Source of the DNA: Microbacterium sp. Root166
GTDB taxonomy: Bacteria > Actinomycetota > Actinomycetes > Actinomycetales > Microbacteriaceae
Direction: 5' to 3'
Length of the DNA stretch: 64,000 bases
Assembly: GCF_001427145.1 (NCBI RefSeq)
Contig: NZ_LMGL01000002.1
Location: 124,001-188,000 of the forward strand
How positions within the stretch are numbered: the first letter of the stretch is position 1; every line of letters begins with the position of its first letter. The notes beneath the pieces were generated by a model. That model was not told the DNA's origin and made no database searches. It saw only the letters and a program-made list of their open reading frames with translations. The translations under genes and the position numbers were made by a program. Shown here piece after piece: positions 40,443 to 50,818 of this stretch.

Positions 40443-42535
40443 GCGTTGTCCTTAAGGGTCTCGCGTGCCGCCTCGACGACGGCGTCGGCGGTGATGCCGA
40501 ACTTCTGGAACAGGGTCTTGTAGTCGGCCGAAGCGCCGAAGTGGTCGATCGCGACCGAGCGTCCCTTGTCTCCGACGATGCCGCGCCACGACAGCGCGGA
40601 GCCGGCCTCGACCGAGACGCGGGCGGTGACGGACGCCGGAAGCACCGACTCGCGGTACGCGGCATCCTGCTCGGCGAACCACTCGAGGGACGGGGCGGAG
40701 ACGACGCGGGCGTTGACGCCCTCGGCGGCCAGGGTCTCGCGCGCCGAGACGGCGAGCTGGACCTCGGAGCCGGTCGCGATGAGGATCACGTCCGGGGTGC
40801 CGCCCGGAGCCTCGGCCAGGACGTAGGCGCCCTTGACCGCGTTCGCGGCGGAGGCGAACTCGTCACCGGATGCCTCACCCTCTCCACGTGCGAACACGGG
40901 GATGTTCTGACGGGTGAGCGCGATGCCCGCGGGGCCGCTGCGGCGGCGGAGGAGCTCGAGCCAGACGACGCTCGTCTCGTTCGCGTCGGCGGGTCGCACG
41001 ACGGCGAAGTTCGGGATCGCACGCAGCGTGGCGATCTGCTCGACCGGCTGGTGGGTCGGGCCGTCCTCGCCGAGGGCCACCGAGTCGTGGGTCCAGACGA
41101 AGATCGACGGGATGTCCATCAGCGCGGCCAGACGCACCGACGGGCGCATGTAGTCGCTGAAGATCAGGAACGTGCCGCCGAAGGCCCGGGTCGGGCCGTG
41201 CAGGACGATGCCGTTGACGATCGCGCCCATGGCGTGCTCGCGGATGCCGAAGTGCAGCACGCGGCCGTAGGGGTCGCCCGACCACTCGTGGGTCGACCAC
41301 TGCGCCGGGATGAACGACTTGGCGTTCTTGATGGTGGTGAGGTTGGACTCGGCGAGGTCGGCCGATCCGCCCCACAGCTCGGGGAGCTCGGCGGCGAGGG
41401 CGTTGATGACGGTGCCCGACGCGGCGCGCGTGGACACCTCTTTGCCGGCCTCGAAGACGGGCAGCGCCGCGTCGACGCCGTCCGGCAGCTCGCCGGCCTG
41501 CAGGCGGTCGAACAGCGCCTTGCGCTCGGGGTTGGCCGCGGCCCACGCGTCGAAGGCCTGCTGCCACTCGGCGCGATCTTCAGCGGCACGCTCCTTGAGC
41601 GAGCGCGTGTGCGCGATCACATCGTCGGCAACGACGAAGGACTGCTCGGGGTCGAAGCCCAGCACCTTCTTGGTCGCGGCGAGCTCGTCGGCGCCGAGCG
41701 CCGAGCCGTGGATCTTGCCGGTGTTCTGCTTGCCGGGCGACGGCCAGCCGATGATGGTGCGCAGCACGATGAGGGACGGCTTGTCCGTCTCGCCCTTGGC
41801 GGCTTCGATGGCGGCGTAGAGCTCGGCGACATCCTCGACGTACTCGCCGCTCTTCTTCCAGTCGACGGTCTGGACGTGCCAGCCGTAGGACTCGTAGCGA
41901 GCCGCGACGTCCTCGGTGAAAGCGACGTTGGTGTCGTCCTCGATCGAGATCTGGTTGGAGTCGTAGATCGCGATGAGGTTGCCCAGGCCCTGGTGACCGG
42001 CGAGGCTCGACGCCTCGGACGTCACGCCCTCCTGCAGGTCGCCGTCGCCGGCGATGACGTAGATGTGGTGATCGAACGGGGAGGTGCCCGCGGGCGCCTC
42101 CGGGTCGAACAGGCCGCGCTCGTAGCGGGCGGCGTACGCGAAGCCGACGGAGGACGCAAGGCCCTGTCCGAGCGGGCCGGTCGTGATCTCGACGCCGTCG
42201 GTGTGGCCGAACTCGGGGTGACCCGGCGTGAGCGAGCCCCACGTGCGCAGCGCCTTCAGGTCGTCGAGTTCGAGGCCGAAGCCGCCGAGGTACAGCTGCA
42301 CGTACTGCGTGAGCGACGAGTGGCCCGCCGACAGGATGAAGCGGTCGCGCCCCACCCAGTGCGTGTCCGCGGGGTCGTGGCGCAGCACGCGCTGGTAGAG
42401 CAGGTAGGCCGCCGGAGCGAGGCTCATCGCGGTGCCGGGGTGGCCGTTGCCGACCTTCTCCACGGCGTCTGCTGCCAGCACGCGCGCGGTGTCCACCGCG
42501 CGCCCATCGATTTCATCCCAACGCAGATCCGACAC
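40439..42535 (-). CDS. tkt: Transketolase
   Basis: A 698-residue thiamine-diphosphate enzyme. The ThDP motif begins at [16 protein letters not shown] and continues to the NQISIEDDT Mg site. Other motifs: [17 protein letters not shown] at the N-terminus, [14 protein letters not shown], and in the pyrimidine domain [20 protein letters not shown] and [20 protein letters not shown] start with an AGGAAAGG site. First gene of the six-gene minus-strand operon; its promoter is in the spacer shared with ctaB. Confidence 0.98.
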   Translation of the reverse strand: MSDLRWDEIDGRAVDTARVLAADAVEKVGNGHPGTAMSLAPAAYLLYQRVLRHDPADTHWVGRDRFILSAGHSSLTQYVQLYLGGFGLELDDLKALRTWGSLTPGHPEFGHTDGVEITTGPLGQGLASSVGFAYAARYERGLFDPEAPAGTSPFDHHIYVIAGDGDLQEGVTSEASSLAGHQGLGNLIAIYDSNQISIEDDTNVAFTEDVAARYESYGWHVQTVDWKKSGEYVEDVAELYAAIEAAKGETDKPSLIVLRTIIGWPSPGKQNTGKIHGSALGADELAATKKVLGFDPEQSFVVADDVIAHTRSLKERAAEDRAEWQQAFDAWAAANPERKALFDRLQAGELPDGVDAALPVFEAGKEVSTRAASGTVINALAAELPELWGGSADLAESNLTTIKNAKSFIPAQWSTHEWSGDPYGRVLHFGIREHAMGAIVNGIVLHGPTRAFGGTFLIFSDYMRPSVRLAALMDIPSIFVWTHDSVALGEDGPTHQPVEQIATLRAIPNFAVVRPADANETSVVWLELLRRRSGPAGIALTRQNIPVFARGEGEASGDEFASAANAVKGAYVLAEAPGGTPDVILIATGSEVQLAVSARETLAAEGVNARVVSAPSLEWFAEQDAAYRESVLPASVTARVSVEAGSALSWRGIVGDKGRSVAIDHFGASADYKTLFQKFGITADAVVEAARETLKDNA

Positions 42536-42847
42536 CGGGCCGCCTTTCCTGGAGGTTGCGCCCGAACAAGCCAGTCCGCTGCCCTTGTCCGGATGGATGA
42601 GGGGGGATCGGCGCGGGGCGCGCGAGTGGTCTCAGCATAGCGAAGGGGTATGTTGCCCCGGCCATGTGAACCTTTGTGTGACGCAGTCTTGCGAAAGCGC
42701 TCTCCCTCTGCATGTCACGGCCGTGTCGCCGGAGTGACGTTCTTCTCACGCCGGGCGGGCGGGGTTTGTGAGGGCCGCCGCACGCCGGGGCGAGCTCGCC
42801 GGATGCCATAGACTTGAGTGATTCTGCGGGCAGCGATTGCGGGGGCG
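42536..42847. promoter_or_regulatory. Divergent tkt/ctaB promoter spacer
   Basis: 312 bp without a gene. A minus-strand -10-like TATGCT (plus-strand 42634-42639) can serve tkt with a leader of about 95 bases. A plus-strand TAGACT (42809-42814) can serve ctaB. No clear -35 boxes or operator repeats were found. Confidence 0.45.
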
Positions 42848-43789
42848 ATGGACATCACGACGACAGCTCGGGCCGAGGCATCCGCCCGAGCACCGCGCGA
42901 GTCCCGCCAGAGCTTCGGACGCACCGTCCGCGCGTACATCGCGCTCATGAAGCCCCGCGTGCTCGAGCTGCTGCTGGTCACGACCGTTCCGGTGATGATC
43001 CTCGCCGAGGGCGGTCTGCCGAACCTCTGGCTGGTCCTCGCCACCGTCATCGGCGGCACTGCCAGTGCCGGCTCCGCCGCCGCGTTCAACATGTACCTCG
43101 ACCGCGACATCGACGCGCACATGCAGCGCACGGTGAACCGTCCGCTCGTCACCGGCGAGGTCTCGCCGCGCGGGGCGCTCGTGTTCGCGTGGACGCTGGC
43201 CGTCGGCTCGACCGTGTGGCTGTGGCTCACGACGAACTGGCTCGCTGCCACGCTCTCGGCCGCGGCCATCTTCTTCTACGTCGTGATCTACACGATGATC
43301 CTCAAGCGCCGCACCGAGCAGAACATCGTGTGGGGCGGGATCGCCGGCTGCTTCCCCGTGCTGATCGGCTGGACGGCCGTCACCGGCTCGCTCGCGTGGC
43401 CGCCCGTGATCCTCTTCGTCCTCGTCTTCCTCTGGACGCCGCCGCACTACTGGCCGCTGTCGATGAAGTACAAGGAGGAGTACGAAGAGGTGCACGTGCC
43501 GATGCTCGGCGCCACGCGCAACGGCTCGCAGGTCGGCCTGCAGATCATCCTGTACGCGTGGGCCACTGTCGCCTGCTCGCTGCTGCTCATCCCGGTGGCA
43601 GACATGGGCGTCGTCTACGCGGTGTCGTCGCTGGTTTTCGGCGGCTGGTTCATCTACGAGTCGCACCGCCTCTACAACCGCGCCGTCCGCGGCACCGAGG
43701 CCCGCCCGATGCGCGTGTTCCACGCGTCGATCACGTACCTGACGCTGATCTTCGTCGCGATCGCGGTCGACCCGCTGCTGCCGTTCTGA
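42848..43789 (+). CDS. ctaB: Protoheme IX farnesyltransferase (heme O synthase)
   Basis: A 313-residue UbiA-family membrane enzyme that adds a farnesyl group to heme B to make heme O for terminal oxidases. The prenyl-diphosphate binding motif [15 protein letters not shown] lies in the first cytosolic loop and the second acidic motif region [14 protein letters not shown] later; [13 protein letters not shown] is a heme O synthase hallmark. About nine transmembrane helices. A GTG at 42818 would lengthen it by ten residues. The ctaB|tkt divergence is conserved in actinobacteria. Confidence 0.95.
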   Translation: MDITTTARAEASARAPRESRQSFGRTVRAYIALMKPRVLELLLVTTVPVMILAEGGLPNLWLVLATVIGGTASAGSAAAFNMYLDRDIDAHMQRTVNRPLVTGEVSPRGALVFAWTLAVGSTVWLWLTTNWLAATLSAAAIFFYVVIYTMILKRRTEQNIVWGGIAGCFPVLIGWTAVTGSLAWPPVILFVLVFLWTPPHYWPLSMKYKEEYEEVHVPMLGATRNGSQVGLQIILYAWATVACSLLLIPVADMGVVYAVSSLVFGGWFIYESHRLYNRAVRGTEARPMRVFHASITYLTLIFVAIAVDPLLPF

Positions 43790-43808
43790 TCGGACGGCCG
43801 TAACGCAC

Positions 43809-43836
43809 GAAACCCCTGGGAAGTCCCAGGGGTTTC
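43809..43836 (+). terminator. ctaB terminator
   Basis: Perfect 12-bp stem (43809-43820 with 43825-43836) and AAGT loop, followed by ATTC. It may also act on read-through from the minus-strand tRNA gene. Confidence 0.8.
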
Positions 43837-43844
43837 ATTCGTGG

Positions 43845-43915
43845 AGGGGCTGACGAGAATCGAACTCGCATCATCTGTTTGGAAGACAGAGGCTTTACCA
43901 CTAAGCTACAGCCCC
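43845..43915 (-). tRNA. tRNA-Gly (anticodon UCC)
   Basis: Reverse strand begins GGGGCTGTAGCTTAGTGG. The acceptor stem pairs GGGGCTG with CAGCCCC, the anticodon loop is CTTCCAA and the T loop TTCGATT. The 71-base length with discriminator U fits tRNA-Gly. CCA is not encoded. Confidence 0.95.
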
Positions 43916-43920
43916 GAATT

Positions 43921-43968
43921 CGGCGGGGTTCCGCCGGAGTCCGGATGCCGCGGCGGGCCGCGGCATCC
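43921..43968. repeat. Two hairpins upstream of tRNA-Gly
   Basis: CGGCGG-GGTT-CCGCCG (43921-43936) and GGATGCCGCGG-CGGG-CCGCGGCATCC (43943-43968, perfect 11-bp stem). They lie between the tRNA and its likely minus-strand -10 box (plus-strand 43972-43977, TAGACT on the minus strand). Confidence 0.6.
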
Positions 43969-44055
43969 ACAAGTCTAATGGAATGTTCGCGCAGTCCCGA
44001 ACCGCCGCGGCGGGGCCCGGGGGAGCGCGCGCAGTCGGCAACCGGGCGCGTCGGC

Positions 44056-44061
44056 TAGACT
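44056..44061 (+). promoter_or_regulatory. Probable -10 hexamer TAGACT for tRNA-Pro
   Basis: TAGACT 63 bases before the mature tRNA-Pro 5' end. The same hexamer precedes tRNA-Gly on the other strand. Confidence 0.4.
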
Positions 44062-44123
44062 TCTCGGGGCCACTGTGCTTTTCGGAGCACAAGATGGGCG
44101 CACGTGCGTCGTGCGAACCCGCC

Positions 44124-44197
44124 CGGGGCGTAGCTCAGCTTGGTAGAGCGCCCGCTTTGGGAGCGGGAGGCCGCAGGTTCAAATCCTGTCGCCCCGA
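44124..44197 (+). tRNA. tRNA-Pro (anticodon UGG)
   Basis: Acceptor stem CGGGGCG pairs with CGCCCCG; D arm GCTCAGCTTGGTAGAGC; anticodon loop TTTGGGA between CCCGC and GCGGG; T arm CAGGTTCAAATCCTG; discriminator A. 74 bases, CCA not encoded. Confidence 0.96.
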
Positions 44198-44275
44198 CAT
44201 CACGGCACTCCCAGAATTCCGACCCAGACCTTCCGCCGCGCACGCGCGCGGTCCGATAGAGGAGAACGAACAGGC

Positions 44276-45709
44276 ATGGTGAACAGCACCGTCGAGAAGC
44301 TCAGCCCGACCCGGGTGAAGCTGCACATCACGGTCACGCCCGAGGAGCTCAAGCCGAGCATCGCTCACGCGTACGAGCACATCGCGCAGGACGTGCAGAT
44401 CCCCGGCTTCCGCAAGGGCAAGGTCCCGGCGCCGATCATCGACCAGCGCGTCGGCCGCCTCGCGGTCCTCGAGCACGCGGTCAGCGAAGGCCTGGACACG
44501 TACTACCGCCAGGCCGTCGAGGCCAATGAGCTGCGCGTGCTCGGCCGCCCCAACGCCGAGGTCACCGAGTGGCCGTCCGACAAGGACTTCTCGGGTGACC
44601 TGCAGGTCGAGATCGAGGTCGACGTCCGTCCCGAGTTCGACCTCCCCGCCTTCGAGGGCACGACCGTCGAGGTCGACGCCGTCGAGGTCGACGAGTCGGC
44701 CATCGATGAGGAGCTGGACCGCCTGCGCGGCCGCTTCGGCACGCTCGTCACCGTCGACCGTCCCGCCGCCACGGGTGACTTCGTCGAGCTCGACCTCGTC
44801 GCCACGATCGACGGCGCCGAGATCGACCGCGCCGACGGCGTCTCCTACGAGGTGGGCTCGGGCGAGCTGCTCGAGGGCATCGACGAGGCCATCGAGTCGC
44901 TCACCGCCGGTGAGGACACCACGTTCCGCTCGAAGCTCGTCGGCGGCGACCACGCGGGCGAAGAGGCCGAGGTGGCCGTGAGTGTCAAGGCCGTCAAGGA
45001 GCGCGAGCTGCCCGAGGCCGACGACGAGTTCGCGCAGATCGCGAGCGAGTTCGACACGATCGCCGAGCTGCGCGACAGCCTGAAGGACCGCGTCGGCCAG
45101 CAGTCGGTGTTCACGCAGGGCTCCGCCGCGCGCGACAAGCTGATCGAAGCGCTGCTCGAGCAGGTCGAGATCCCGGTTCCGCCGGCGCTCATCGAGTCCG
45201 AGGTGCACACGCACCTTGAGGGCGAGGGTCGCCTGGAAGACGACGAGCACCGCGCCGAGGTGACCGAGGCCAGCGAGAAGCAGTTCAAGACGCAGATGCT
45301 GCTCGACGCCATCGCCGAGAAGGTCAACGTCCAGGTCTCGCAGGACGAGCTCACGCAGTACCTCGTGCAGTCGGCCGCTCAGTACGGCATGGCTCCGCAG
45401 GAGTTCGTCAACGCGCTGCAGCAGGGCAACCAGCTTCCCGCCATGGTCGGCGAGGTCGCCCGCAACAAGGCTCTCGCCGTCGCGCTCGGCAAGGTCAAGG
45501 TCGTCGACACGAACGGCAACCCGGTCGACCTCACCGGCTTCGTCGCCGTCGAGGACGAGGCCGAGGCTGAGGCCGAGGTCGTCTCCGACGCTCAGGAGAT
45601 CGCGGATGCCGCGGCCGACGCCGACGACGTGATCGAGGCCGAGGAGGCCGAGAAGAAGCCCGCCAAGAAGGCGCCCGCCAAGAAGAAGGCGGCCGCCGAC
45701 AAGGAGTAG
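44276..45709 (+). CDS. tig: Trigger factor
   Basis: A 477-residue ribosome-associated chaperone with peptidyl-prolyl isomerase activity. The ribosome-binding loop is [10 protein letters not shown] (about residues 42-51). The PPIase domain (about 150-240) contains [14 protein letters not shown] and [20 protein letters not shown]. The C-terminal chaperone arms follow (AYEHIA- and [18 protein letters not shown] helices). The tail is acidic, then Lys/Ala-rich ([11 protein letters not shown]), usual in actinobacteria. It leads a tig-clpP1-clpP2-clpX neighbourhood but has its own terminator. Confidence 0.97.
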   Translation: MVNSTVEKLSPTRVKLHITVTPEELKPSIAHAYEHIAQDVQIPGFRKGKVPAPIIDQRVGRLAVLEHAVSEGLDTYYRQAVEANELRVLGRPNAEVTEWPSDKDFSGDLQVEIEVDVRPEFDLPAFEGTTVEVDAVEVDESAIDEELDRLRGRFGTLVTVDRPAATGDFVELDLVATIDGAEIDRADGVSYEVGSGELLEGIDEAIESLTAGEDTTFRSKLVGGDHAGEEAEVAVSVKAVKERELPEADDEFAQIASEFDTIAELRDSLKDRVGQQSVFTQGSAARDKLIEALLEQVEIPVPPALIESEVHTHLEGEGRLEDDEHRAEVTEASEKQFKTQMLLDAIAEKVNVQVSQDELTQYLVQSAAQYGMAPQEFVNALQQGNQLPAMVGEVARNKALAVALGKVKVVDTNGNPVDLTGFVAVEDEAEAEAEVVSDAQEIADAAADADDVIEAEEAEKKPAKKAPAKKKAAADKE

Positions 45710-45727
45710 TAGCTGCCCGCAGCGACG

Positions 45728-45755
45728 GGGGACGGATGCCGCGGCATCCGTCCCC
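45728..45755 (+). terminator. tig terminator (28-bp perfect palindrome)
   Basis: Two 14-base halves (45728-45741 and 45742-45755) are exact complements, centred on GCCGCGGC; TTCTTC follows. It contains the recurrent GGATGCC...GGCATCC word. Confidence 0.75.
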
Positions 45756-45856
45756 TTCTTCGTCTGCGGCGCGCCGATCTGCCCAGGGCGAACACGCGCG
45801 GGTCGATCATTGCGCGCCGGTAGATTCGATGCACGACCACGGAATCAGGAGTACAC

Positions 45857-46441
45857 ATGGCCGAACCACTTGTCGCCACGAGCGTCTTCGACAGGCTGTT
45901 GAAGGACCGCATCATCTGGCTCGGGTCGGAGGTGCGCGATGAGAACGCGAATGAGATCTGCGCGAAGATCCTCCTTCTCGCCGCCGAGGACACGCAGAAG
46001 GACATCTACCTCTACATCAACTCGCCGGGCGGATCGATCACGGCCGGCATGGCGATCTACGACACCATGCAGTTCGTCCCGAACGACATCGTGACCGTCG
46101 GCATCGGCATGGCCGCGTCGATGGGCCAGCTGCTGCTCACCGCAGGCACGAAGGGCAAGCGCTACATCACGCCGAACGCGCGCGTGCTGCTGCACCAGCC
46201 CCACGGCGGCTTCGGCGGCACGGCCAGCGACATCCAGACGCAGGCGCAGCTCATCCTCGACATGAAGAAGCGTCTCGCCGAGATCACGGCGGCCCAGACC
46301 GGCAAGTCGGTCGAGCAGATCAACGCCGACGGCGACCGTGACCGCTGGTTCGGCGCCGAGGAAGCCCTCGAGTACGGCTTCGTCGACCACATCCGCGAAT
46401 CCGCGACCGACGTCATCGGCGGCGGCGGAACCGCCGGCTGA
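45857..46441 (+). CDS. clpP1: ATP-dependent Clp protease proteolytic subunit 1
   Basis: A 194-residue serine protease. Catalytic Ser88 lies in GMAASMGQ, His113 in LLHQPHGG, Asp162 in [16 protein letters not shown] forms the oxyanion strand. Actinobacterial ClpP works as a mixed ClpP1-ClpP2 double ring fed by ClpX or ClpC. An AGGAG site precedes the ATG, with TAGATT (45821-45826) as a likely -10 box. clpP2 follows after 31 bases. Confidence 0.97.
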   Translation: MAEPLVATSVFDRLLKDRIIWLGSEVRDENANEICAKILLLAAEDTQKDIYLYINSPGGSITAGMAIYDTMQFVPNDIVTVGIGMAASMGQLLLTAGTKGKRYITPNARVLLHQPHGGFGGTASDIQTQAQLILDMKKRLAEITAAQTGKSVEQINADGDRDRWFGAEEALEYGFVDHIRESATDVIGGGGTAG

Positions 46442-46472
46442 TCGCACCGAAGGCGAAAGAGAGAGAAACCTG

Positions 46473-47147
46473 ATGCAGACCCCCACCTTCGGAACCCAGG
46501 GTGCCCAGGCGCTCCACATGCCCGGCAGCCGCTACGTCCTCCCGCAGTTCGAGGAGCGCACGGCCTACGGCTACAAGCGCCAGGACCCGTACAACAAGCT
46601 GTTCGAGGACCGCGTCATCTTCCTGGGCGTCCAGGTCGACGATGCCTCGGCAGACGACGTCATGGCCCAACTGCTCGTGCTCGAGAGCCAGGACCCCGAC
46701 CGCGACATCATCATGTACATCAACTCGCCCGGCGGCTCGTTCACGGCCATGACGGCGATCTATGACACGATGCAGTACGTCTCGCCGCAGATCCAGACGG
46801 TCGTGCTGGGCCAGGCCGCCTCGGCGGCCGCCGTGCTCCTCGCGGCCGGTGCGCCCGGCAAGCGCCTGGCGCTGCCGAACGCCCGCATCCTGATCCACCA
46901 GCCCGCCATGGGCGAGGCCGGTCACGGTCAGGCGTCCGACATCGAGATCCAGGCGCAGGAGATCATGCGCATGCGCAGCTGGCTCGAGCAGACGCTGTCG
47001 AAGCACTCGACCTTCCGGACGCCGGAAGAGGTCAACAAGGACATCGACCGCGACAAGATCCTCTCGGCCGAGGAAGCCGTCACGTACGGTCTCGTCGACC
47101 AGGTGCTGACCACGCGCAAGCGCACGCCCGCCGCGCTGACGAAGTAG
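46473..47147 (+). CDS. clpP2: ATP-dependent Clp protease proteolytic subunit 2
   Basis: A 224-residue partner ring subunit. Ser117 is in GQAASAAA, His142 in LIHQPAMGE, and the Asp region is [12 protein letters not shown]. The N-terminus is extended by about 30 residues relative to ClpP1 (residues before [21 protein letters not shown]), likely a propeptide or axial loop. A stem-loop follows. Confidence 0.97.
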   Translation: MQTPTFGTQGAQALHMPGSRYVLPQFEERTAYGYKRQDPYNKLFEDRVIFLGVQVDDASADDVMAQLLVLESQDPDRDIIMYINSPGGSFTAMTAIYDTMQYVSPQIQTVVLGQAASAAAVLLAAGAPGKRLALPNARILIHQPAMGEAGHGQASDIEIQAQEIMRMRSWLEQTLSKHSTFRTPEEVNKDIDRDKILSAEEAVTYGLVDQVLTTRKRTPAALTK

Positions 47148-47156
47148 CGGAGCCTC

Positions 47157-47194
47157 GAAGCCCCGTCGTCCCGATTCCCGGGCGGCGGGGCTTC
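47157..47194 (+). terminator. clpP2 terminator
   Basis: GAAGCCCCGTCG (47157-47168) with CGGCGGGGCTTC (47183-47194): a 12-bp stem with one wobble, 14-base loop. Confidence 0.7.
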
Positions 47195-47313
47195 GCTGTG
47201 GGCGGAACGGGGCTCGTTCACAACGCGTGTCGCAATCCCACCCCATGTCGCCGGGAGCGATTAGGCTCGGAGGACATCCGGGGGCCCGCCCCCGCGCTTC
47301 GAGAGGGAGCCTC

Positions 47314-48582
47314 ATGGCACGCATCGGTGAGAGCGCCGACCTGTTCAAGTGCTCCTTCTGCGGCAAGAGCCAGAAGCAGGTGCAGCAGCTGATCGCAGGA
47401 CCCGGCGTCTACATCTGCGACGAGTGCGTCGAGCTGTGCAACGAGATCATCGAAGAGCGCATGGCCGAGTCCACCACCGGCGTGGTCACCGACTTCGATC
47501 TGCCCAAGCCCCGCGAGATCTTCGGCTTCCTCGAGGAGTACGTCGTCGGCCAGCACGCGGCCAAGCGCGCGCTGTCGGTCGCCGTGTACAACCACTACAA
47601 GCGAGTCCGGGCTCACGGCACGATCCAGTCCGCCGAGCAGCGCGCCGACGAGGTCGAGATCGCCAAGAGCAACATCCTGCTCCTCGGTCCCACGGGCTGC
47701 GGCAAGACCTATCTCGCGCAGACCCTCGCGAAGCGGCTCAACGTGCCTTTCGCGGTCGCCGACGCGACGGCGCTCACCGAGGCCGGCTACGTGGGTGAGG
47801 ACGTCGAGAACATCCTCCTCAAGCTCCTGCAGGCCGCCGACTTCGACACGAAGCGCGCCGAGACCGGCATCATCTACATCGACGAGGTCGACAAGATCGC
47901 CCGCAAGGCCGAGAACCCGTCGATCACGCGGGATGTCTCGGGCGAGGGCGTGCAGCAGGCGCTGCTGAAGATCCTCGAGGGAACGGTCGCATCGGTCCCG
48001 CCGCAGGGCGGCCGCAAGCACCCCCATCAGGAGTTCATCCAGATCGACACCACGAACGTGCTGTTCATCGTGGCCGGCGCCTTCGCCGGGCTCGAAGACA
48101 TCATCTCCTCGCGGGTCGGCAAGCACGGCATCGGGTTCGGTGCTCCGCTGCACAACAAGGGCGACGATCTCACCCTCTTCAGCGAGGTCCAGCCCGAAGA
48201 CCTGCACAAGTTCGGGCTCATCCCCGAATTCATCGGCAGGCTTCCCGTCGTGGCCTCGGTCTCGCCGCTCGATCGCGAAGCGCTCATGGAGATCCTCACC
48301 GAGCCGAAGAACGCGCTGGTCAAGCAGTATCAGCGGATGTTCGAGCTCGACGGCGCGACCCTGGAGTTCGACTCCGGAGCGCTCGAGGCCATCGCCGAGC
48401 TCGCCGTCGAGCGCAAGACCGGCGCCCGTGGCCTGCGCGCCATCCTCGAGGACGTGCTCGGGCCGATCATGTTCGAGATCCCGTCGTCGGACGACGTCGA
48501 GAAGGTCGTCATCACGCGGGCAGCTGTCGAGGAGGGGGCGACTCCGACGCTCGTCCTGCGGCAGAAGCGCAAGAGCGCCTGA
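47314..48582 (+). CDS. clpX: ATP-dependent Clp protease ATP-binding subunit ClpX
   Basis: A 422-residue AAA+ unfoldase. The N-terminal zinc-binding domain has four Cys (CSFCGK and CDECVELC). The AAA+ core has Walker A GPTGCGKT, pore loop GYVGED, Walker [12 protein letters not shown], sensor motifs and the ClpP-docking IGF loop (HGIGFGAPL). It delivers substrates to ClpP1P2. A TAGGCT -10-like box (47263-47268 region) and a GAGGGAG site precede the ATG, so it has its own promoter after the clpP operon. Confidence 0.97.
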   Translation: MARIGESADLFKCSFCGKSQKQVQQLIAGPGVYICDECVELCNEIIEERMAESTTGVVTDFDLPKPREIFGFLEEYVVGQHAAKRALSVAVYNHYKRVRAHGTIQSAEQRADEVEIAKSNILLLGPTGCGKTYLAQTLAKRLNVPFAVADATALTEAGYVGEDVENILLKLLQAADFDTKRAETGIIYIDEVDKIARKAENPSITRDVSGEGVQQALLKILEGTVASVPPQGGRKHPHQEFIQIDTTNVLFIVAGAFAGLEDIISSRVGKHGIGFGAPLHNKGDDLTLFSEVQPEDLHKFGLIPEFIGRLPVVASVSPLDREALMEILTEPKNALVKQYQRMFELDGATLEFDSGALEAIAELAVERKTGARGLRAILEDVLGPIMFEIPSSDDVEKVVITRAAVEEGATPTLVLRQKRKSA

Positions 48583-48608
48583 CGACGCGCCCGGCAAGGG
48601 GCTGACGC

Positions 48609-49598
48609 ATGGACGAGTTCGTTCCCGACCTCGATGACTTCAGCGGAGTGCTGAGCGTCCGTCGCGGCACGGATGTACTGGGGGAGTGGGCGACGGGGAT
48701 CGCCGATCGCACCGCCGGCGTCGCGAACACTCCGGAGACGCGGTTCGGACTGGCCAGCGGGACCAAGACTTTCACCGCGGTCAGCCTGCTCTCTCTCGTC
48801 GCCGACGGAAGCCTGTCGCTGCAGACGCGCGCACGCGAAGTGCTGGGCGACGATCTGCCGCTCGTCGCCGATGACGTCACGATCGACCACCTGCTGACCC
48901 ATACTTCGGGCATCGGCGACTACCTCGACGAAGAGGTCGATGCGCTGGCGCCGCTGTCGGTGCCGGCGCAGCAGCTCGATTCGACGCCGGCCTATCTCGC
49001 GATGCTCGATGGATTCCCGACGAAGTTCGCGGCCGGCGAGCGGTTCTCGTACTGCAACGGCGGGTACGTCGTGCTCGCCGTGATCGCGGAACGTGTCTCG
49101 GGCGTGCCGTTCGCCGACCTCGTCGCGCGCCGCGTGTTCGGGCCTGCCGGGATGGCGGCATCCGGATTCTTCCGCTCCGACCTGCTTCCGCCGGGGACGG
49201 CGGTCGGCTACCTGGACGACGGTCGGTCGAACGTCTTCGCCCTGCCGGTCCTCGGTTCGGGCGACGGCGGCGCGTACTCCACGGGCGCAGACCTTCACCG
49301 GTTCTGGCTGGGTCTGGTGGCAGGCCGCATGCTGCCGCCCGAGCTCGTCGCGCTGGCCATCCAACCGGTCACGCCGGATGCCGACGAGGGCATGGGCTAT
49401 GGACGCGGCATCTGGCTCGAAGGAGACCACCTCCTGCTCGCGGGCGGGGACCATGGCGTCACGGTGGTCAGCCGGCACGACCCGGTCACCGGAACGACCT
49501 CCTCGGCGCTCGCCAACAGAGGGGCCCCGACGTTCGCGCGGGCGCGCAAGGCGATGGAGGCGGCTCTCGCAGGCGGGATTGTCGGAGCCCCTTCGTAG
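48609..49598 (+). CDS. Beta-lactamase-fold serine hydrolase
   Basis: A 329-residue class C beta-lactamase/DD-peptidase-fold protein. The catalytic SxxK is Ser50-Lys53 (LASGTKTF), the YxN motif is Tyr148-Asn150 (FSYCNGGYVVL), and GGDHGV replaces the KTG-type triad late in the chain. No signal peptide, so cytosolic. An esterase or peptidase role is more likely than antibiotic hydrolysis, but the substrate is unknown. Starts 26 bp after clpX. Confidence 0.85.
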   Translation: MDEFVPDLDDFSGVLSVRRGTDVLGEWATGIADRTAGVANTPETRFGLASGTKTFTAVSLLSLVADGSLSLQTRAREVLGDDLPLVADDVTIDHLLTHTSGIGDYLDEEVDALAPLSVPAQQLDSTPAYLAMLDGFPTKFAAGERFSYCNGGYVVLAVIAERVSGVPFADLVARRVFGPAGMAASGFFRSDLLPPGTAVGYLDDGRSNVFALPVLGSGDGGAYSTGADLHRFWLGLVAGRMLPPELVALAIQPVTPDADEGMGYGRGIWLEGDHLLLAGGDHGVTVVSRHDPVTGTTSSALANRGAPTFARARKAMEAALAGGIVGAPS

Positions 49599-49601
49599 CC
49601 T
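49596..49601 (+). promoter_or_regulatory. Probable -10 hexamer TAGCCT (leaderless)
   Basis: TAGCCT with six bases (GACCGG) to the GTG at 49608; it overlaps the stop of the previous gene. Confidence 0.45.
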
Positions 49602-49607
49602 GACCGG

Positions 49608-50723
49608 GTGAGCATCGAGCCCTTCGAGATACACGTCCCCGACACCGAACTGGACGATCTGCGGGAGCGGCTGGCCCGCACGCGGCTTCTGGACGACTCG
49701 CCACACCGACCACCCGCCGGTATGACCGCCGGCTATCTGCGCGAGCTCGTCGATTCCTGGCAGCGCTTCGACTGGCGCGAGCGTGAGGCCTGGCTCAACC
49801 GGCATCCGCAGTTCACCGCCCCGATCGGCGATGCCGTCATCCACTTCGCTCATCTGCGCTCCGAGCGCGCTGATGCGCCCGCCCTTCTGGTGATGCACGG
49901 CTGGCCGCACACCTTCGCGCTGCAGCTCGACTTCGCCGCCCTGCTGCGCGACTTCCACGTCGTGGTGCCGAGCTTTCCGGGCTTCGGGTTCTCGAGCGCG
50001 TACGCGGAGGGCCTCGTGACGGAGCAGCGGCTGGCCGAGACCATGCACGCGCTGATGACCGAGGTGCTCGGCTACCGGCGTTACATCACCTACGGCGAGG
50101 ACGTCTCGGCCAATGTCAACGAACTGCTGGCGGCGCGGAATCCCGATCACATCATCGGAACTATCGCCACCCACGCGCACTTCCCGTCCCGCGCCGAGCG
50201 GGAGACGCTGACCGAGCCGGACGAAGTCGCGTTCTTCGAACGTCTTGCCGCCGACCACGTCACCGAAGGCGCGTACGGCCACGTGCAGGCGACCCGCCCC
50301 GACACCCTTGCGGCGGCGCTCAACGACTCACCCGCGGGCCTGCTCGCCTGGCTCACCGAGAAGCTCGTCGAGTGGAGCGACACGCCGCCAGGCGATCCGG
50401 CGCTCATCGAGGGGCGCATCTCGCGCGAACGGATCCTCACGGAGGCGATGATCTACTGGGTCACGCAGAGCATCGGGTCATCGTTCCGGCCGTACTACGA
50501 GGGCGCCGACCAGCCCGATGCCATTCCGCCGGTCGGCGTGCCGGCCGCGGTCTTCATCCAGCGCCACGAGGCCGACTACCCCGAGTCGCTCGCTCGCCGG
50601 TTCTATCGCGACCTGCGCACCTTCGAGCGACTCGACGAAGGCGGTCACTTCACGGTCGCCGAGGTGCCGGCGGCGATGGCGGACCGTACGCGTGCCTTCG
50701 CGCGGGAGCTCGGCATGCTCTGA
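49608..50723 (+). CDS. Epoxide hydrolase family protein
   Basis: A 371-residue alpha/beta hydrolase with the N-terminal EHN segment of microsomal-type epoxide hydrolases (FEIHVPDTELDDLRERLARTR region). The oxyanion motif is HGWP (97-100). The nucleophile position is Asp165 in YGEDVSA; the family usually has GGDWG, so the surroundings differ but Asp is kept. The late His is in DEGGHF, and Tyr-containing cap helices lie between. It probably opens epoxides with water, but the altered nucleophile elbow makes substrate and even activity uncertain. Confidence 0.85.
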   Translation: MSIEPFEIHVPDTELDDLRERLARTRLLDDSPHRPPAGMTAGYLRELVDSWQRFDWREREAWLNRHPQFTAPIGDAVIHFAHLRSERADAPALLVMHGWPHTFALQLDFAALLRDFHVVVPSFPGFGFSSAYAEGLVTEQRLAETMHALMTEVLGYRRYITYGEDVSANVNELLAARNPDHIIGTIATHAHFPSRAERETLTEPDEVAFFERLAADHVTEGAYGHVQATRPDTLAAALNDSPAGLLAWLTEKLVEWSDTPPGDPALIEGRISRERILTEAMIYWVTQSIGSSFRPYYEGADQPDAIPPVGVPAAVFIQRHEADYPESLARRFYRDLRTFERLDEGGHFTVAEVPAAMADRTRAFARELGML

Positions 50724-50818
50724 GCCCCCGCGCTGCTCCAGAATGGCCGCTTCCGGTCATGGACGATGGCCCGTCGGGGCGACGCGGACGAAGCGGGCGC
50801 CCGGCTTGACTCGCAGGC

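Noticed and set aside
48609..49598. Antibiotic-resistance beta-lactamase
   Set aside because: SxxK and YxN are present, but there is no signal peptide and no KTG triad; better described as a cytosolic serine hydrolase of unknown substrate.
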